A DNA stretch of 64,000 nt, from the NCBI GenBank assembly GCA_032716605.1, contig CM064502.1, positions 36,257,882 through 36,321,881 of the forward strand, given 5' to 3'. Shown here piece by piece: positions 10,640 through 19,683 of this stretch. The notes beneath the pieces are model-generated. The model was not told where the DNA came from and made no database searches. It was given only the letters and a program-made list of their open reading frames with translations. Numbering within the stretch: the stretch's first letter is position 1; the number at the start of each line of letters is the position of its first letter. The position numbers were made by a program, and so were the translations under genes. Source of the stretch: Paralithodes platypus (Eukaryota; Arthropoda; Malacostraca; Decapoda; Lithodidae).

Positions 10640-10994
10640 ACGTGTAGGTAAAATAGGGTCCCAAATAATACTCTCTCGGGGTTGTATCCATTCCGCCGCA
10701 TTAAGCTTACTGTTTTAAGACGTTTATCTCCATTCAGGTGTCGATTTATACCTGGCGAGTGATAGCAAGCCACCATATTTTGGATAATGAGTTGGACAGA
10801 TGGCTAAATTTGTACATTTTTCGATAGAAAAATTTCTCCGGCGAAGCCGGATTCCTCCATAAAATGCTGGCTCGCTTTCGCTCGCCAAGAAAAAATTGAC
10901 ACCTGGATGGGGATAAATGTCTTAAACAGTAGGCTTAATGGGACCGAATGAATACAACCAAGAGAAAAAATAAGGTCACGTACCCCCAATAAGA
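10640..10994 (+). mobile_element. MITE family D copy (D2)
   Basis: Foldback plan: the left arm ends in 'acctggcgagtgatagcaagcc' style sequence. The centre has ATTTTTCGATAGAAAAAT and TCCGGC-GAA-GCCGGA hairpins. The right arm has GGCTCGCTTTCGCTCGCC, then an iteron 'gacacctggatgggg'. The right end is near ACCCCCAATAA, and the left terminus is decayed. Confidence 0.75.
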
Positions 10995-11515
10995 GAAGAC
11001 AAAACAGCAATGCAACTGCAAATCTTCTCCATTATATTGCAATAACTAGTTTCAAAGGGCAGAACAAAAGATGAACAATTAAAGAAAGGAGAAGTCAAAT
11101 AAGCAGTTCATATCAGAATTCAATTATTTCTATTGAAATAAATAATAATGGAGTATAGAATGAAATGGATACAAAGGAATAGTCAAGTATGATAGTAATA
11201 TATGTCAGAGCACTCTCCATCATACAATATAATCAATAACTAACAAAGAAAACAATGGGACAAATGACAAAAGAAGAAGTTAAAATAGCTATACACACCA
11301 GCTTCCTTACCATCCTACTGCAATAACTAATCACGGAGGTCCTAAATTGGGTGCTTTGATAGGAGCAAGCGGCCTCTATTGTTGTGAGTCGTGGAGGTGA
11401 GGCTGTGTGTGTGGGTGTGTAATTATTATCAAGAGGACTACATGTGTGTGACCCAACCACTATCTCTGTCTCAGTGTGTGTGGGAGGAGGAGGTGGAGGA
11501 ACAATAGTGGCTTTG

Positions 11516-11584
<69 letters not shown>

Positions 11585-11664
11585 ATGATAACCAAGGCAT
11601 TTTAAAGGTGAGCGATTTAGTATTATATGCAAATGAGAAACAAATGTTACGGTAATCTACAGGA
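10995..11664. other. Spacer with TC microsatellite (11519-11579)
   Basis: AT-rich unassigned DNA followed by about 60 bp of (TC)n. No gene signal. Confidence 0.5.
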
Positions 11665-11691
11665 TTAAAGGGGTGCTGCTTGGTTCTTTGT

Positions 11692-11693
<2 letters not shown>

Positions 11694-11734
<41 letters not shown>

Positions 11735-11822
11735 TCTAGTCTCTCAGTGGGGATCGAACCATCGACCATCAGAACGATAGCCGACGCTTAATCAATTACA
11801 CCACGGCAGTCTACACCACGGC
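11694..11822 (-). mobile_element. tRNA-derived SINE S1, minus copy
   Basis: On the minus strand it carries the Pol III box A TGGTGTAATTG and box B GGTTCGATCCC, followed by a short body (gagagactagaaac) and an (AT)n tail. It faces the next copy head to head. The acceptor stem does not pair, so it is a SINE head and not a working tRNA. Confidence 0.7.
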
Positions 11823-11980
11823 AGACTGCCGTGGTGTAATTGATTAAGCGTCGGCTATCGTTCTGATAGTCGATGGTTCGATCCCCACTGAGAGACTAGA
11901 AACATTTAGTGGCGCACGTGTATTTGTGATATATTCTCAATATATATATATATATATATATATACAGTATATATATATTG
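11823..11980 (+). mobile_element. tRNA-derived SINE S1, plus copy
   Basis: Box A TGGTGTAATTG and box B GGTTCGATCCC lie about 40 bp apart. The body runs to 'gtgatatattctca' and then (AT)n. With the preceding copy it forms an inverted pair with near-identical arms of about 80 bp. Confidence 0.7.
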
Positions 11981-12345
11981 TTTTAGTTTCCTTGCTAGAC
12001 CTCCATCAAATCAAGCTTTAAAAAACACCCCCTAGATCCCCTTTCAAGATAAATTTTTACATTTTTCGATAGACACATTTCCCGGCCGAAGGCCGGTTCC
12101 TCTTAAAAACTACAGGCTCGCTTTCACTCGCCAGGAAAAAATAGACACCTAAATGGCACGAAAGGTCTTGAAACTGACAACGAAAGGGGGCGAAAGGTAT
12201 TAAAATTATCAAACTAATGGATGGAACGTCTTAAGATATCAAAACTACTATGCTAAACACGAGGGAAAAGGAGGCCAATAAAAAGCAAGTAGTACCCCCT
12301 TAATTTACTAGATACGAGGGGTGCATACTCGTACAAGCATGGCCC

Positions 12346-12560
12346 TTAACCCCTTCTGTACCGGTGACGTCTCTTTTATTTGATTTCAGCGACATTTAGA
12401 CGATTTTATGAAGCTTGGGAAGAATATATGGTAGTTAAAAGGATTACTTGATATCGTCTTTTGCCTTTAAATGTTTAGGCATCCTTCCTAAGCTGAACAA
12501 AATCGTCTAGTAGTTGCCAGAAAATAATGCAAAGTACATCACCGGTACAGAAGGGGTTAA
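12346..12560. mobile_element. MITE family B copy (B2), palindromic
   Basis: TTAA at 12346-12349 and 12557-12560. Ends are inverted: TTAACCCCTTCTGTACCGG on the left and CCGGTACAGAAGGGGTTAA on the right. The centre has 'tagacgattttatgaagctt' opposite 'ccttcctaagctgaa'. It has no ORF. The right TTAA is shared with B3. Confidence 0.9.
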
Positions 12561-12767
12561 CTCTACCGGTGACGTCCTTTATATATTATTCTAGCTATGC
12601 TGTATTTAGACAATTGTGTACAGTTTAAGAAGGTCCTGTTGTAGTAATAGGGGCTAAGCGAGATAATTCGAAGCCAGTTGATTGCTGAAGGCCTTTATAC
12701 TGAACACAATCGTCAAGTAGTAGCCAGAATAATGTTGAAACTACGGCACCGGCAGTGAAGGTGTCAA
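12557..12767. mobile_element. MITE family B copy (B3)
   Basis: Begins at the shared TTAA (12557-12560) with CTCTACCGGTGACGTC and ends at TCAA (12764-12767, a decayed TTAA). It is a palindromic B-type element of about 205 bp, placed directly between B2 and B4 with no other DNA. Confidence 0.85.
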
Positions 12768-12978
12768 CCCCTTCAGTACCGGCGACGTCTTTTATATTTT
12801 ATTGTAGCAATATTTAAACGATTGTGTGCAGCTTAGGAAGGTTGTCTACCCATGAATATGCTACAGACTATCTCAATTAATACTTTTAGCTACCACATAT
12901 CCTTCCTAAGCTTCATAAAATTGTCTAAATGTAGCTGAAATCCAACAAAAAATACGTCACCAGTACAGAAGTGGTTAA
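12764..12978. mobile_element. MITE family B copy (B4), source of the 38-bp array
   Basis: Left end CAACCCCTTCAGTACCGGCG, right end ACGTCACCAGTACAGAAG..TTAA at 12975-12978. The right 25 bp plus the 13 bp that follow (tagtggctata and so on) are the unit of the minisatellite that starts here. Confidence 0.9.
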
Positions 12979-14246
12979 TAGTGGCTATACAATAAGAAAT
13001 ACGTCACCAGTACAGAAGTGGTTAATAGTGGCAATAATACGTCACCAGTACAGAAGTGGTTAATAGTGGCTATAATACGTCACCAGTACAGAAGTGGTTA
13101 ATAGTGGCTATAATACATCACCAGTACAGAAGTGGTTAATAGTGGCTATAATATGTACGTCACCGGTACATAAGTGGTTAATAGTGGCTATTATGCGTCA
13201 CCAGTACAGAAGTGGATAATAGTGGCTATAATACGTCACCAATACAGAAGTGGTTAATAGTGGCTATAATACGTAACCAGTACAGAAGTGGTTAATATTG
13301 GCTATAATACGTCACCAATACAGAAGTGGTTAATAGTGGCTATAATACGTAACCAGTACATAAGTGGTTAATAGTGGCTATAATACGTAACCAGTACATA
13401 AGTGGTTAATAGTGGCTATAATACATCTCCAGTACAGAAGTGGTTAATAGTGGCTATAATACGTACGTCACCAGTACATAAGTAGTTAATAGTGGCTATA
13501 ATACGTCACCAGTGCAGAAGTGGATAATAGTGGCTATAATACATCACCAGTACATAAGTGGTTAATAGTGTCTATACGTCACCAGTACAGAAGTGGTTAA
13601 TAGTGGCTATAATACATCAACAGTACAGAAGTGGTTAATAGTGGCTATAATACGTCACCAGTACAGAAGTGGATAATAGCGGCTATAATACGTCACCAGT
13701 ACAGAAGTTGTTAATAGTGGCTATAATACGTCACCGGTACAGAAGTGGTTAATAATGGCTGTAGTACGTCACCAGTACAGAAGTGTTTAATAGTGGCTAT
13801 AATACGTCACCGGTACAGAAGTGGTTAATAGTGGCTATAATACGTCACTAGTACAGAAGTGGTTAATAGTGGCTATAATACATCACCAATACAGAAGTGG
13901 TTAATAGTGGCTATAATATGTCACCAGTACAGAAGTGGTTAATAGTGGCTATAATACATCACCAATACAGAAGTGGTTAATAGTGGCTATAATACATCAC
14001 TGGTACAGAAGTGGTTAATAGTGGCTATAATACGTCACCAGTACAGAAGTGGTTAATAGAGGCTATAATACGTCACCAGTACAGAAGTGGTTAATAGTGG
14101 CTATAATACGTCACCAGTACAGAAGTGGTTAATAGTGGCTATAATACGTCACCAGTGCAGAAGTGGTTAATAGTGGCTATAATACGTCACCAGTACAGAA
14201 GTGGTTAATAGTGGCTATAATACGTCACCGGTACAGAAGTGGTTAA
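12951..14246. repeat. 38-bp minisatellite, left block (about 34 units)
   Basis: Unit = right terminus of MITE B (ACGTCACCAGTACAGAAG...), then TTAA, then 13 bp of flank (tagtggctataat). Most units differ by one to three bases. The block ends exactly at the TTAA (14243-14246) used by the piggyBac element. No spacers as in CRISPR, and no ORF of its own. Confidence 0.95.
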
Positions 14247-14521
14247 CCTCTCCGCGGCGCACAGGGGGTTTTCTACAGGGTAAGACTGTGCGCACCTATG
14301 ATGATTTTGGGACCCATTGCCAATTTCGATAAAAAGTACATCATCGTGTAGGGAATGTTTGCGTGCATCGGCCCATATATATTTGACCCCCAAAAAATTT
14401 CTGGGGGGGGGTGGGGGAACGGTCCGTAGTTGAAAAATGTGGAGTGAATGGCACCGCGCGGCTAGATTGTCGTCGAGCGGCGAGAATTCCCTGCCGAATT
14501 TTCACGCGCCCAGGGGATAGA
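14247..14521. other. Left terminal region of the piggyBac element
   Basis: Starts CCTCTCCGCGGCGCACAGGG. The first nine bases with TTAA (TTAACCTCT) and a GCGCA..GGGGG block are shared with the MITE at 46716. Includes a G-run at 14403-14420. No ORF. Confidence 0.6.
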
Positions 14522-15115
14522 AGGAGAGGGAGGAGGGGGTGGGTTACCGCATATTATCACGTATATCTCCTTTTTTGAGCCTTTTTAGGCTATGTAGAGT
14601 ATGTATACATGTGTAGGCCACCCATATAACAATGAATATGCCTCATAGTGACCAAAAATTGCAATATATAAGGGAATTATAAGAGAATTTTTAGGCGGGA
14701 ATGAAGATGTGTTGGAGGTTTCGCGGCAATTTATGAGCTGAGAGGGTGGTTTACGCCATACATATCACTTATATCTTGTACGTAGAGCACTGTCATGCTA
14801 TAATACAGACTTGTACGTATGTATACGTGCCATATATCAAAATATATACCGCATATAGACCAATTCATGCGATATTTACGCACATTACCAATGAGTTTCT
14901 ATGCGTGAACCAAGGTGTGAGTGAGTTGTGCTGGGAATGAAAGGGGGAGAGGGTGTGTTACGCCATAAATATCACGTATATCTTTTATTTAGAGCACTGT
15001 CATGCTATAATAAAGATGTGTACGTATGTAGGCGTCCCATATAACAAGGAATATACCGCATATAGACCAATTGATGCGATATTTACGCAAATTGTGAATG
15101 TGTTTCTTGCAGACT
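14522..15115. repeat. Three degenerate ~205-bp direct repeats in the left arm
   Basis: Units start near 14539, 14741 and 14944. Each has 'ggttacgccata..atcacgtatatct', 'agcactgtcatgctataata' style sequence, and 'accgcatatagaccaatt'. They lie inside the piggyBac element and do not code. Confidence 0.65.
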
Positions 15116-16171
15116 GATGCCTGAAAGGGTGGGAGGGGGTGGGTGGGTGGGAGGGAGGCATGCAGGGAGGAATTGAGTGAGTGAGTGAGTCGTGGAGAGA
15201 AGGAAGGCAGGCAGATCTCTAGATAGATAGCCAGCTTTGTGATAATTGTGGAGGCACCCGAGGCGTATGGATGTCTTGGTATTTTGAACCTTATGTCTAC
15301 CAGATGTCTGGTGTTCGTTACCACCAAGAGGTCTACAATAACATGAGTCAGGAATGGAGAGAGAGAGAGAGAGAAACTGAGACATGCGTATGTCGTACGT
15401 ATAAATGGACTTCAGAATTGCATTTTTATGCAAGCAGACATTGCATTTTAGACACATGTGAAGTACCACAGAAACATGTAGGCCATTGACTGTAAATAAA
15501 GTACTATATTATAGACCACCAACGAGGGTGGTCAGTAAACACAGGCAGATTGCCTTTTGTGATAGAGGGCTAAATATAGACTGGTGTCTCCTTACACTTG
15601 CGAAAGGGTAGATTGCCACCAGAGAAACTTATACTTATTTATTTCCAAGTAATATGCAATATAAAAATATATTCGAGACCTACTGCAAGTATTTATATGA
15701 CAGTCATGACTATGTATAATCCAATATACGCGCGTAGGCAAGACATAAGAAAGCTGGCTGAGCAATTTTCGACACCCACACAGTTATTATTCATTTTTAT
15801 TTACAATATTATACAATACAAATGTATTTGTGAAGAGTATTTTATCCATTATTATATTTATACCAATTTTGTTCCCAGACAGAGCTGCTGTAGCTGGAGC
15901 ATCAAAGAGCAGCAAGGGTCACCGCTTGACCGTGTGAAAATGAGTGGAGTCACACTGAGAGGGGCAATTTTGCTGAGTGTTTGGGCAATTTTTGACAGAA
16001 TAAAGTTATATAATTACTAATTCTTGACAGAAACAAACTTTTATAAACCTTGGCATGATATAATTGATAATCCCATCAATTTACAAACGTAAATTGGTGG
16101 GATAATTAATTTTTGTTTGTATATTGTCATTTCGATTGTAGACACAAAGTTTTGAGTGATATTTGGTATGA
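15116..16171. other. Non-coding left arm of the piggyBac element
   Basis: AT-rich, with GAGT and GA tracts near 15175 and 15358. Open frames of up to 140 codons here show no recognisable motif. Confidence 0.4.
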
Positions 16172-16251
16172 GCTCCTGTGGCATGGTTGGTAAGGTCGCG
16201 GACTGGAAAACTCAAAGTGTGGTAGGGTAGTGGGATCGAATCCAGGAGGGG
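16172..16251 (+). other. tRNA-like (tRNA-Ser-like) relic or SINE head
   Basis: CTCCTG at 16173-16178 can pair with CAGGAG near 16243-16248. A box A-like TGGCATGGTTGG and a box B-like GGATCGAATCC lie between. A CTGGAAA loop would put a GGA (Ser) anticodon in place. Several stems do not pair, so this is a decayed tRNA or SINE head within the piggyBac left arm. Confidence 0.4.
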
Positions 16252-16298
16252 GTTATGGGGAAGGTTTTATACTGTCTAGAACATTTTTGATAAAACAA

Positions 16299-16402
16299 GT
16301 TTTTTTACAAGATCATGCCATTGTATTCAAACAATATGAAATATTCATAGAATATATCATATTGTAAGAATACAATGACATGACCTTGTTTATTTTTTAT
16401 TT
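16299..16402. repeat. Imperfect inverted repeat
   Basis: 'caagatcatgccattgtatt' on the left and 'aatacaatgacatgaccttg' on the right flank a short centre, giving arms of about 30 bp. It lies between the tRNA-like relic and the transposase 3' end. Confidence 0.6.
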
Positions 16403-16714
16403 TTTTATTGTTTTATTTTATTATCTTAGTAGGTTTGACAGGATTTATTGAAACATATTTATTTTTGTACAATTCATTTGAGGTAAGAAAATAATTATAT
16501 ACACATTACTTAGGCTAATAACAAACATATATATTGATATACTAAAAAAAGAAGGCATATTACATGTAAATCTTTGAAACTTATAAACTAAATAATGAAA
16601 CATACAATTATATAATGTAAAAGCTATATCACAGGGACATCTTTGGAACTTATACATTATATAATATATATGTTACATTATGAGGTAGCGTGATCAATTA
16701 GGTCAGGTCAGGTA

Positions 16715-16803
16715 AGGTAGGGCGCGAGTCCAGGGCAGGGCAGGGCAGGGGGCGAGTCCAGGGCAGGGCACGGGGCGAGTCCAGGGCAGGGCAGGGCAGG
16801 GGG
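16715..16803. repeat. G-rich short tandem repeat next to the transposase stop
   Basis: Repeats of 'gcgagtccagggcaggg' with GGGCA steps end 7 bp before the transposase stop codon region. Confidence 0.75.
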
Positions 16804-16809
16804 CGACAC

Positions 16810-18768
16810 TCAATAATTCTTGAAGGTGTGGTAGTCTCTGAAGCAGTCACCCAGGCAGAGTGGAACTTTGCACTCGGCGCACATTGAGGTGACTCTTTTG
16901 GTGACATGGGGTTTCCTGACACTGGAGCTGCAGACGGTGCACTGCGCCTGCCTGCGACGAGTGCCAAGCATCTCGGTGTTGATTGGGTAGTGTCTTTCGA
17001 CACCCAGCTGGATGCGGTCAGGAACGTGATCCCCACGCCATGCCGTACGTCTGTGAGTGGTGGTGCCATACTTCTCCAGGAGTTGGTATGAGACGTTGTA
17101 CAGGAACTCCCGGAATTTCAGCTTCTGGTTTGGGGACATATCCTTCTTCACCAACCACAAGTTGTAGGCGTTGAGCATCGTGATATCAACTAGGTGGAGG
17201 AAGAGCTTGTGATACCACTTCACAGTCTTCCTCAGACACTCAACGCCTGACAGCTGACAGTCAGACTTGTCCACCAGGCGCATGTTCTTAGTGTAGTCCA
17301 CTACCATGTCGGGCTTGTAGATGGTCTTCCTGGTTCGGTAGTGGATTTTGCTAGAATCCATCTGGGCACCTGTGTGGACGGTGGAAAGCAGGTGGACGTC
17401 TCGCTTATCCTTCCACTTCAGGGCTATCACTTTCCCACACTTCTCGAGCTGCTTGAATTTCTGCCCCTTTCGTCGCCTTCTTCGCACATGCCTCTCGCGG
17501 TGTTCCTGGGCCAGGTCGTCTTCTGAAGGTGTGTCACTGGAGGAGGCATCTGTGAGAGGAATGACATTACCTGTGAACTTTGGCATAAACTTTCTTGTCT
17601 TTCTGACAGTCCCACATGACCCCGTTTGGTTGTCATGAAGAAACTGGCAGAGAGCAGGAGAAGTATACCAGTTGTCAGTGTAGATGATGTGGCCTTTGCC
17701 CAGGTAAGGTGCCAACATTTTCCTGACGATGGCACCTGACATGCCCATGGGGTCATTGGCAGCGGCTTTCGGTATGTCAATGTCAGTGCCTGTGTACACG
17801 ATCATGTCAAGCACTATTCCAGTTTCGCAGTCACACAAAACGAAGAGCTTGATTCCGAACCTATGCCTTTTCAAGGGGATATACTGGGTGAAAACAAGAC
17901 GTCCTTTGAAGAGCACGAGCGACTCATCAATCACCAAATTGAGGAAGGGGTAAAAGTATTTCCTATACCTCTCCAACAACATGGTGAACACATCCCGAAC
18001 TTTCCATATCCTGTCAATCCTGTTAGGATTTTCGTTGTCTGCAAAGTGCATAAATCTTAGCAGCAACAAAAATCTGTCACGAGTCATGAACTTATTGAAA
18101 GTTGAGGTGGCGATGAGAGGGTCGTGCTTCCAATAGTGTTGCAACACATGCTTCTTGATCAGAGGCATGAGGAACAACAAGGCAAAGAACGTTATAAATT
18201 CTTTCACAGTCGTATCCACCCAGCCTCGTATGCTCGCTTTTGGAGAAAGGACGTCCAATCTGCCAAACACCCACCTGTAGTAGGCGTTTGTTTGGGCAAC
18301 GATGTACGTCATTACCTCCATATCGAAAAAAGCGAGGAAGAAGTCGCTTTCGTTCGCTTGATCGTCACAGGGCCAGTCGTCAGTTGTTCCTGACATCCCA
18401 GGATTGAACTGGGGCACGTCAGGTACAAAATTGACCCCGTCAGACCAATCGAACGAAGGCAGCCCAGGGATCGGAATGTCGTCTGCGTCTCCTTCATCGT
18501 CTGAAATATCGCTTCCATGGTCGCGATACAGCACTGCATCATCATCACCCTCCTCTTCACTTGACAGACAATGCCCTTCCTCATTCTCGTCACCGACGTC
18601 GGACTCACTCCCACTGTCCACTCCCAAATCCCCCCACCCTTGGTCCCGTGCTAGGGCTTCGTCGTCGAAACCCGGGCTGCCAATGCCCTGCGAATCACCA
18701 TCAAACAGCAGGGCGGCATACTTTGATGGTGTCAGATTTTCCGGGTCAATCCAGCACGTGCGGGAGTC
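16810..18768 (-). CDS. piggyBac-type transposase, catalytic domain intact
   Basis: DDE/D transposase of the piggyBac superfamily, expected to cut and paste the element at TTAA without scars. The frame runs uninterrupted from an upstream TAA (18769-18771) to a stop at 16810. Counting 605 residues from the TTG at 18627, there is an acidic N-terminal region (to about 50), VIDESLVLFKGR with Asp234, YTDNWYTSP with Asp318, MRLVDKSD with Asp453/456, a basic tract RRRRRK near 382, and a C-terminal cysteine-rich domain (Cys563, 566, 583, 586, 591, 595, His600). All catalytic acids are present. No ATG precedes residue 78 in this frame, so the true N-terminus must come from an upstream exon or a shifted frame, most likely the ORF at 18990-19463. 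Related to but not the same as the relic at 4.3-5.4 kb. Confidence 0.93.
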   Translation of the reverse strand, partial: DSRTCWIDPENLTPSKYAALLFDGDSQGIGSPGFDDEALARDQGWGDLGVDSGSESDVGDENEEGHCLSSEEEGDDDAVLYRDHGSDISDDEGDADDIPIPGLPSFDWSDGVNFVPDVPQFNPGMSGTTDDWPCDDQANESDFFLAFFDMEVMTYIVAQTNAYYRWVFGRLDVLSPKASIRGWVDTTVKEFITFFALLFLMPLIKKHVLQHYWKHDPLIATSTFNKFMTRDRFLLLLRFMHFADNENPNRIDRIWKVRDVFTMLLERYRKYFYPFLNLVIDESLVLFKGRLVFTQYIPLKRHRFGIKLFVLCDCETGIVLDMIVYTGTDIDIPKAAANDPMGMSGAIVRKMLAPYLGKGHIIYTDNWYTSPALCQFLHDNQTGSCGTVRKTRKFMPKFTGNVIPLTDASSSDTPSEDDLAQEHRERHVRRRRRKGQKFKQLEKCGKVIALKWKDKRDVHLLSTVHTGAQMDSSKIHYRTRKTIYKPDMVVDYTKNMRLVDKSDCQLSGVECLRKTVKWYHKLFLHLVDITMLNAYNLWLVKKDMSPNQKLKFREFLYNVSYQLLEKYGTTTHRRTAWRGDHVPDRIQLGVERHYPINTEMLGTRRRQAQCTVCSSSVRKPHVTKRVTSMCAECKVPLCLGDCFRDYHTFKNY

Positions 18769-19080
18769 TTATGGACAGGGACAGCAGGGGCGGCGGCAGG
18801 GGCAGCAGTGGTGCATGGTCTTGATGGCAAGATGATGGTGGTGCCTGTCGCCCTTCTCTCTGTTCCTGGGGCAGGGGAGGCAGGGGCAGCTGGGGAAACA
18901 GGGGCAGCAGGGGCAGCAGGGCCAGCAGGGACACCAGGGCCAGCAGTCACTTTCCCTCTCCCTTTCCCCTTCCCCTTCCCTTTCCCTTTTCATTGGGCAG
19001 GGGCAGGGGCAGCAGGGGTGGCAGGGGCGGCAGGGGCAGCCGGGCCAGGGGCGGCTGGTGGTGTTGGTGGTGGTAGGGGC
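18769..19080. repeat. GC-rich (GGGGCAGCAG)-type minisatellite
   Basis: Variants of ggggcagcagg are repeated between the N-terminal ORF and the transposase frame. Read on the minus strand it encodes Pro/Ala runs. It contains the stops that separate the two frames. Length change here would alter the frame. Confidence 0.75.
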
Positions 19081-19463
19081 ACTGTGGCTGGCATACGGGT
19101 TCTCTTCCCTACGCCTGTGCCTTTAATTTTTCCTGCCCCCACAGGTTCTGCAGCCCAAGGGCGGCCTCCTGCGTCGCTGCTACCGGTGGCAGGGGTGGCA
19201 GTGGTGGTGGTAGTGGTTGTTGCAGTGGCCTGGGTCGTGGTGGCAGTGTCCCGAAACAACAATGACCTCTGTACCTTTGTCGTGCTTGCACGTGTTTTTC
19301 GTGCTTTGGGTGCTGGTCTTTCGTCCTCAGAGCTGTAGGGCGTGTCGCACTGGTAGCTAGGGTCTTTAGTAGCCACCTTCTGCCTTCCACGGCGGCTAAC
19401 ACCACCAGAAGGAGGGCTGGTTGTGTCATCAGGGAGCGAGAGTGAGGGACGTGTGGGCTCCAT
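18990..19463 (-). CDS. Putative N-terminal part of the piggyBac transposase
   Basis: 157 codons from an ATG at 19463 (MEPTRPSLSLPDD) to a TGA at 18990. It has a Ser/Thr/acidic start, a basic nuclear-localisation-like stretch (APKARKTR), a Thr-rich run and a Pro/Ala-rich tail. It is upstream of and on the same strand as the transposase, but in another frame. A pyrimidine-rich tract ending TCCATAAG before ACTCCC near 18768 could be a splice acceptor, and the donor is not certain. Alternatively the minisatellite has shifted the frame. No enzymatic domain is seen. Confidence 0.45.
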   Translation of the reverse strand: MEPTRPSLSLPDDTTSPPSGGVSRRGRQKVATKDPSYQCDTPYSSEDERPAPKARKTRASTTKVQRSLLFRDTATTTQATATTTTTTTATPATGSSDAGGRPWAAEPVGAGKIKGTGVGKRTRMPATVPLPPPTPPAAPGPAAPAAPATPAAPAPAQ

Positions 19464-19620
19464 GACTAGTGCTTGGTTACTGGCGCGGTGGTGCTTGCAC
19501 AAGTGCGGGGCGAGCGTTTGGCGGGGTGGTGTCGAGAGTTGACAGGTAGTACTATACCCACACCAATTTTCAGCCGCCTGGCTATAAACATGCGGTTTTG
19601 GTACGCGTTCAAAAGCTCTG

Positions 19621-19683
19621 CTCTTAAGAGTCTCCCCGCAGTCCGCCGGGGGAACTCTTAAGAGTCTCCCCGTAGCTCCCGTG
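19621..19683. promoter_or_regulatory. Paired palindromes at the piggyBac right end
   Basis: CTCTTAAGAG at 19621-19630 and 19655-19664, start-to-start 34 bp, with 19 bp from the second to the TTAA at 19684. The same arrangement occurs at 47284-47346 and, with different palindromes, at 26645-26708. Probably transposase-binding sites, by analogy with the internal repeats of piggyBac ends. Confidence 0.7.

Larger units (their letters stand above)
11665..12303 (+). mobile_element. MITE family A copy (A5), split by two SINEs
   Basis: The left end TTAAAGGGGTGCTGCTTGG (11665) matches the inverse of the right end (AGTACCCCCTTAA, ending 12303). About 280 bp of inverted SINE copies and AT repeats separate the left terminus from the body (from about 11981). 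The body has a good CCGGCC-GAA-GGCCGG hairpin and iterons. Confidence 0.75.
14247..19683 (-). mobile_element. piggyBac-type element inserted in the 38-bp array (5.4 kb)
   Basis: Flanked by TTAA at 14243-14246 and 19684-19687. On the left it is preceded by array sequence (gaagtgg) and on the right it is followed by array sequence (tagtggctataa), so it inserted at the TTAA inside one repeat unit. The left end is CCTCTCCGCGGCGCACAGGG. The right end carries two CTCTTAAGAG palindromes. Contents from the right: promoter region, an N-terminal ORF (19463-18990), a GC-rich minisatellite, the transposase (18768-16810), and a long 2.5-kb left arm. It is longer than typical piggyBac elements (about 2.5 kb), mainly because of the left arm. 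It is probably the parent of the short elements at 26.1 and 46.7 kb. Confidence 0.9.

Noticed and set aside
11823..11905. Functional tRNA gene
   Set aside because: Box A and box B are present but the acceptor and T stems do not pair properly, and the sequence recurs with a common body and AT tail, so it is a SINE head.
15598..16020. 140-residue ORF in the piggyBac left arm
   Set aside because: Composition and lack of motifs fit chance. No homology recognised.
18808..19338. 176-residue Gly/Ala/Val-rich plus-strand ORF
   Set aside because: Antisense of the GC-rich minisatellite and the N-terminal transposase ORF.
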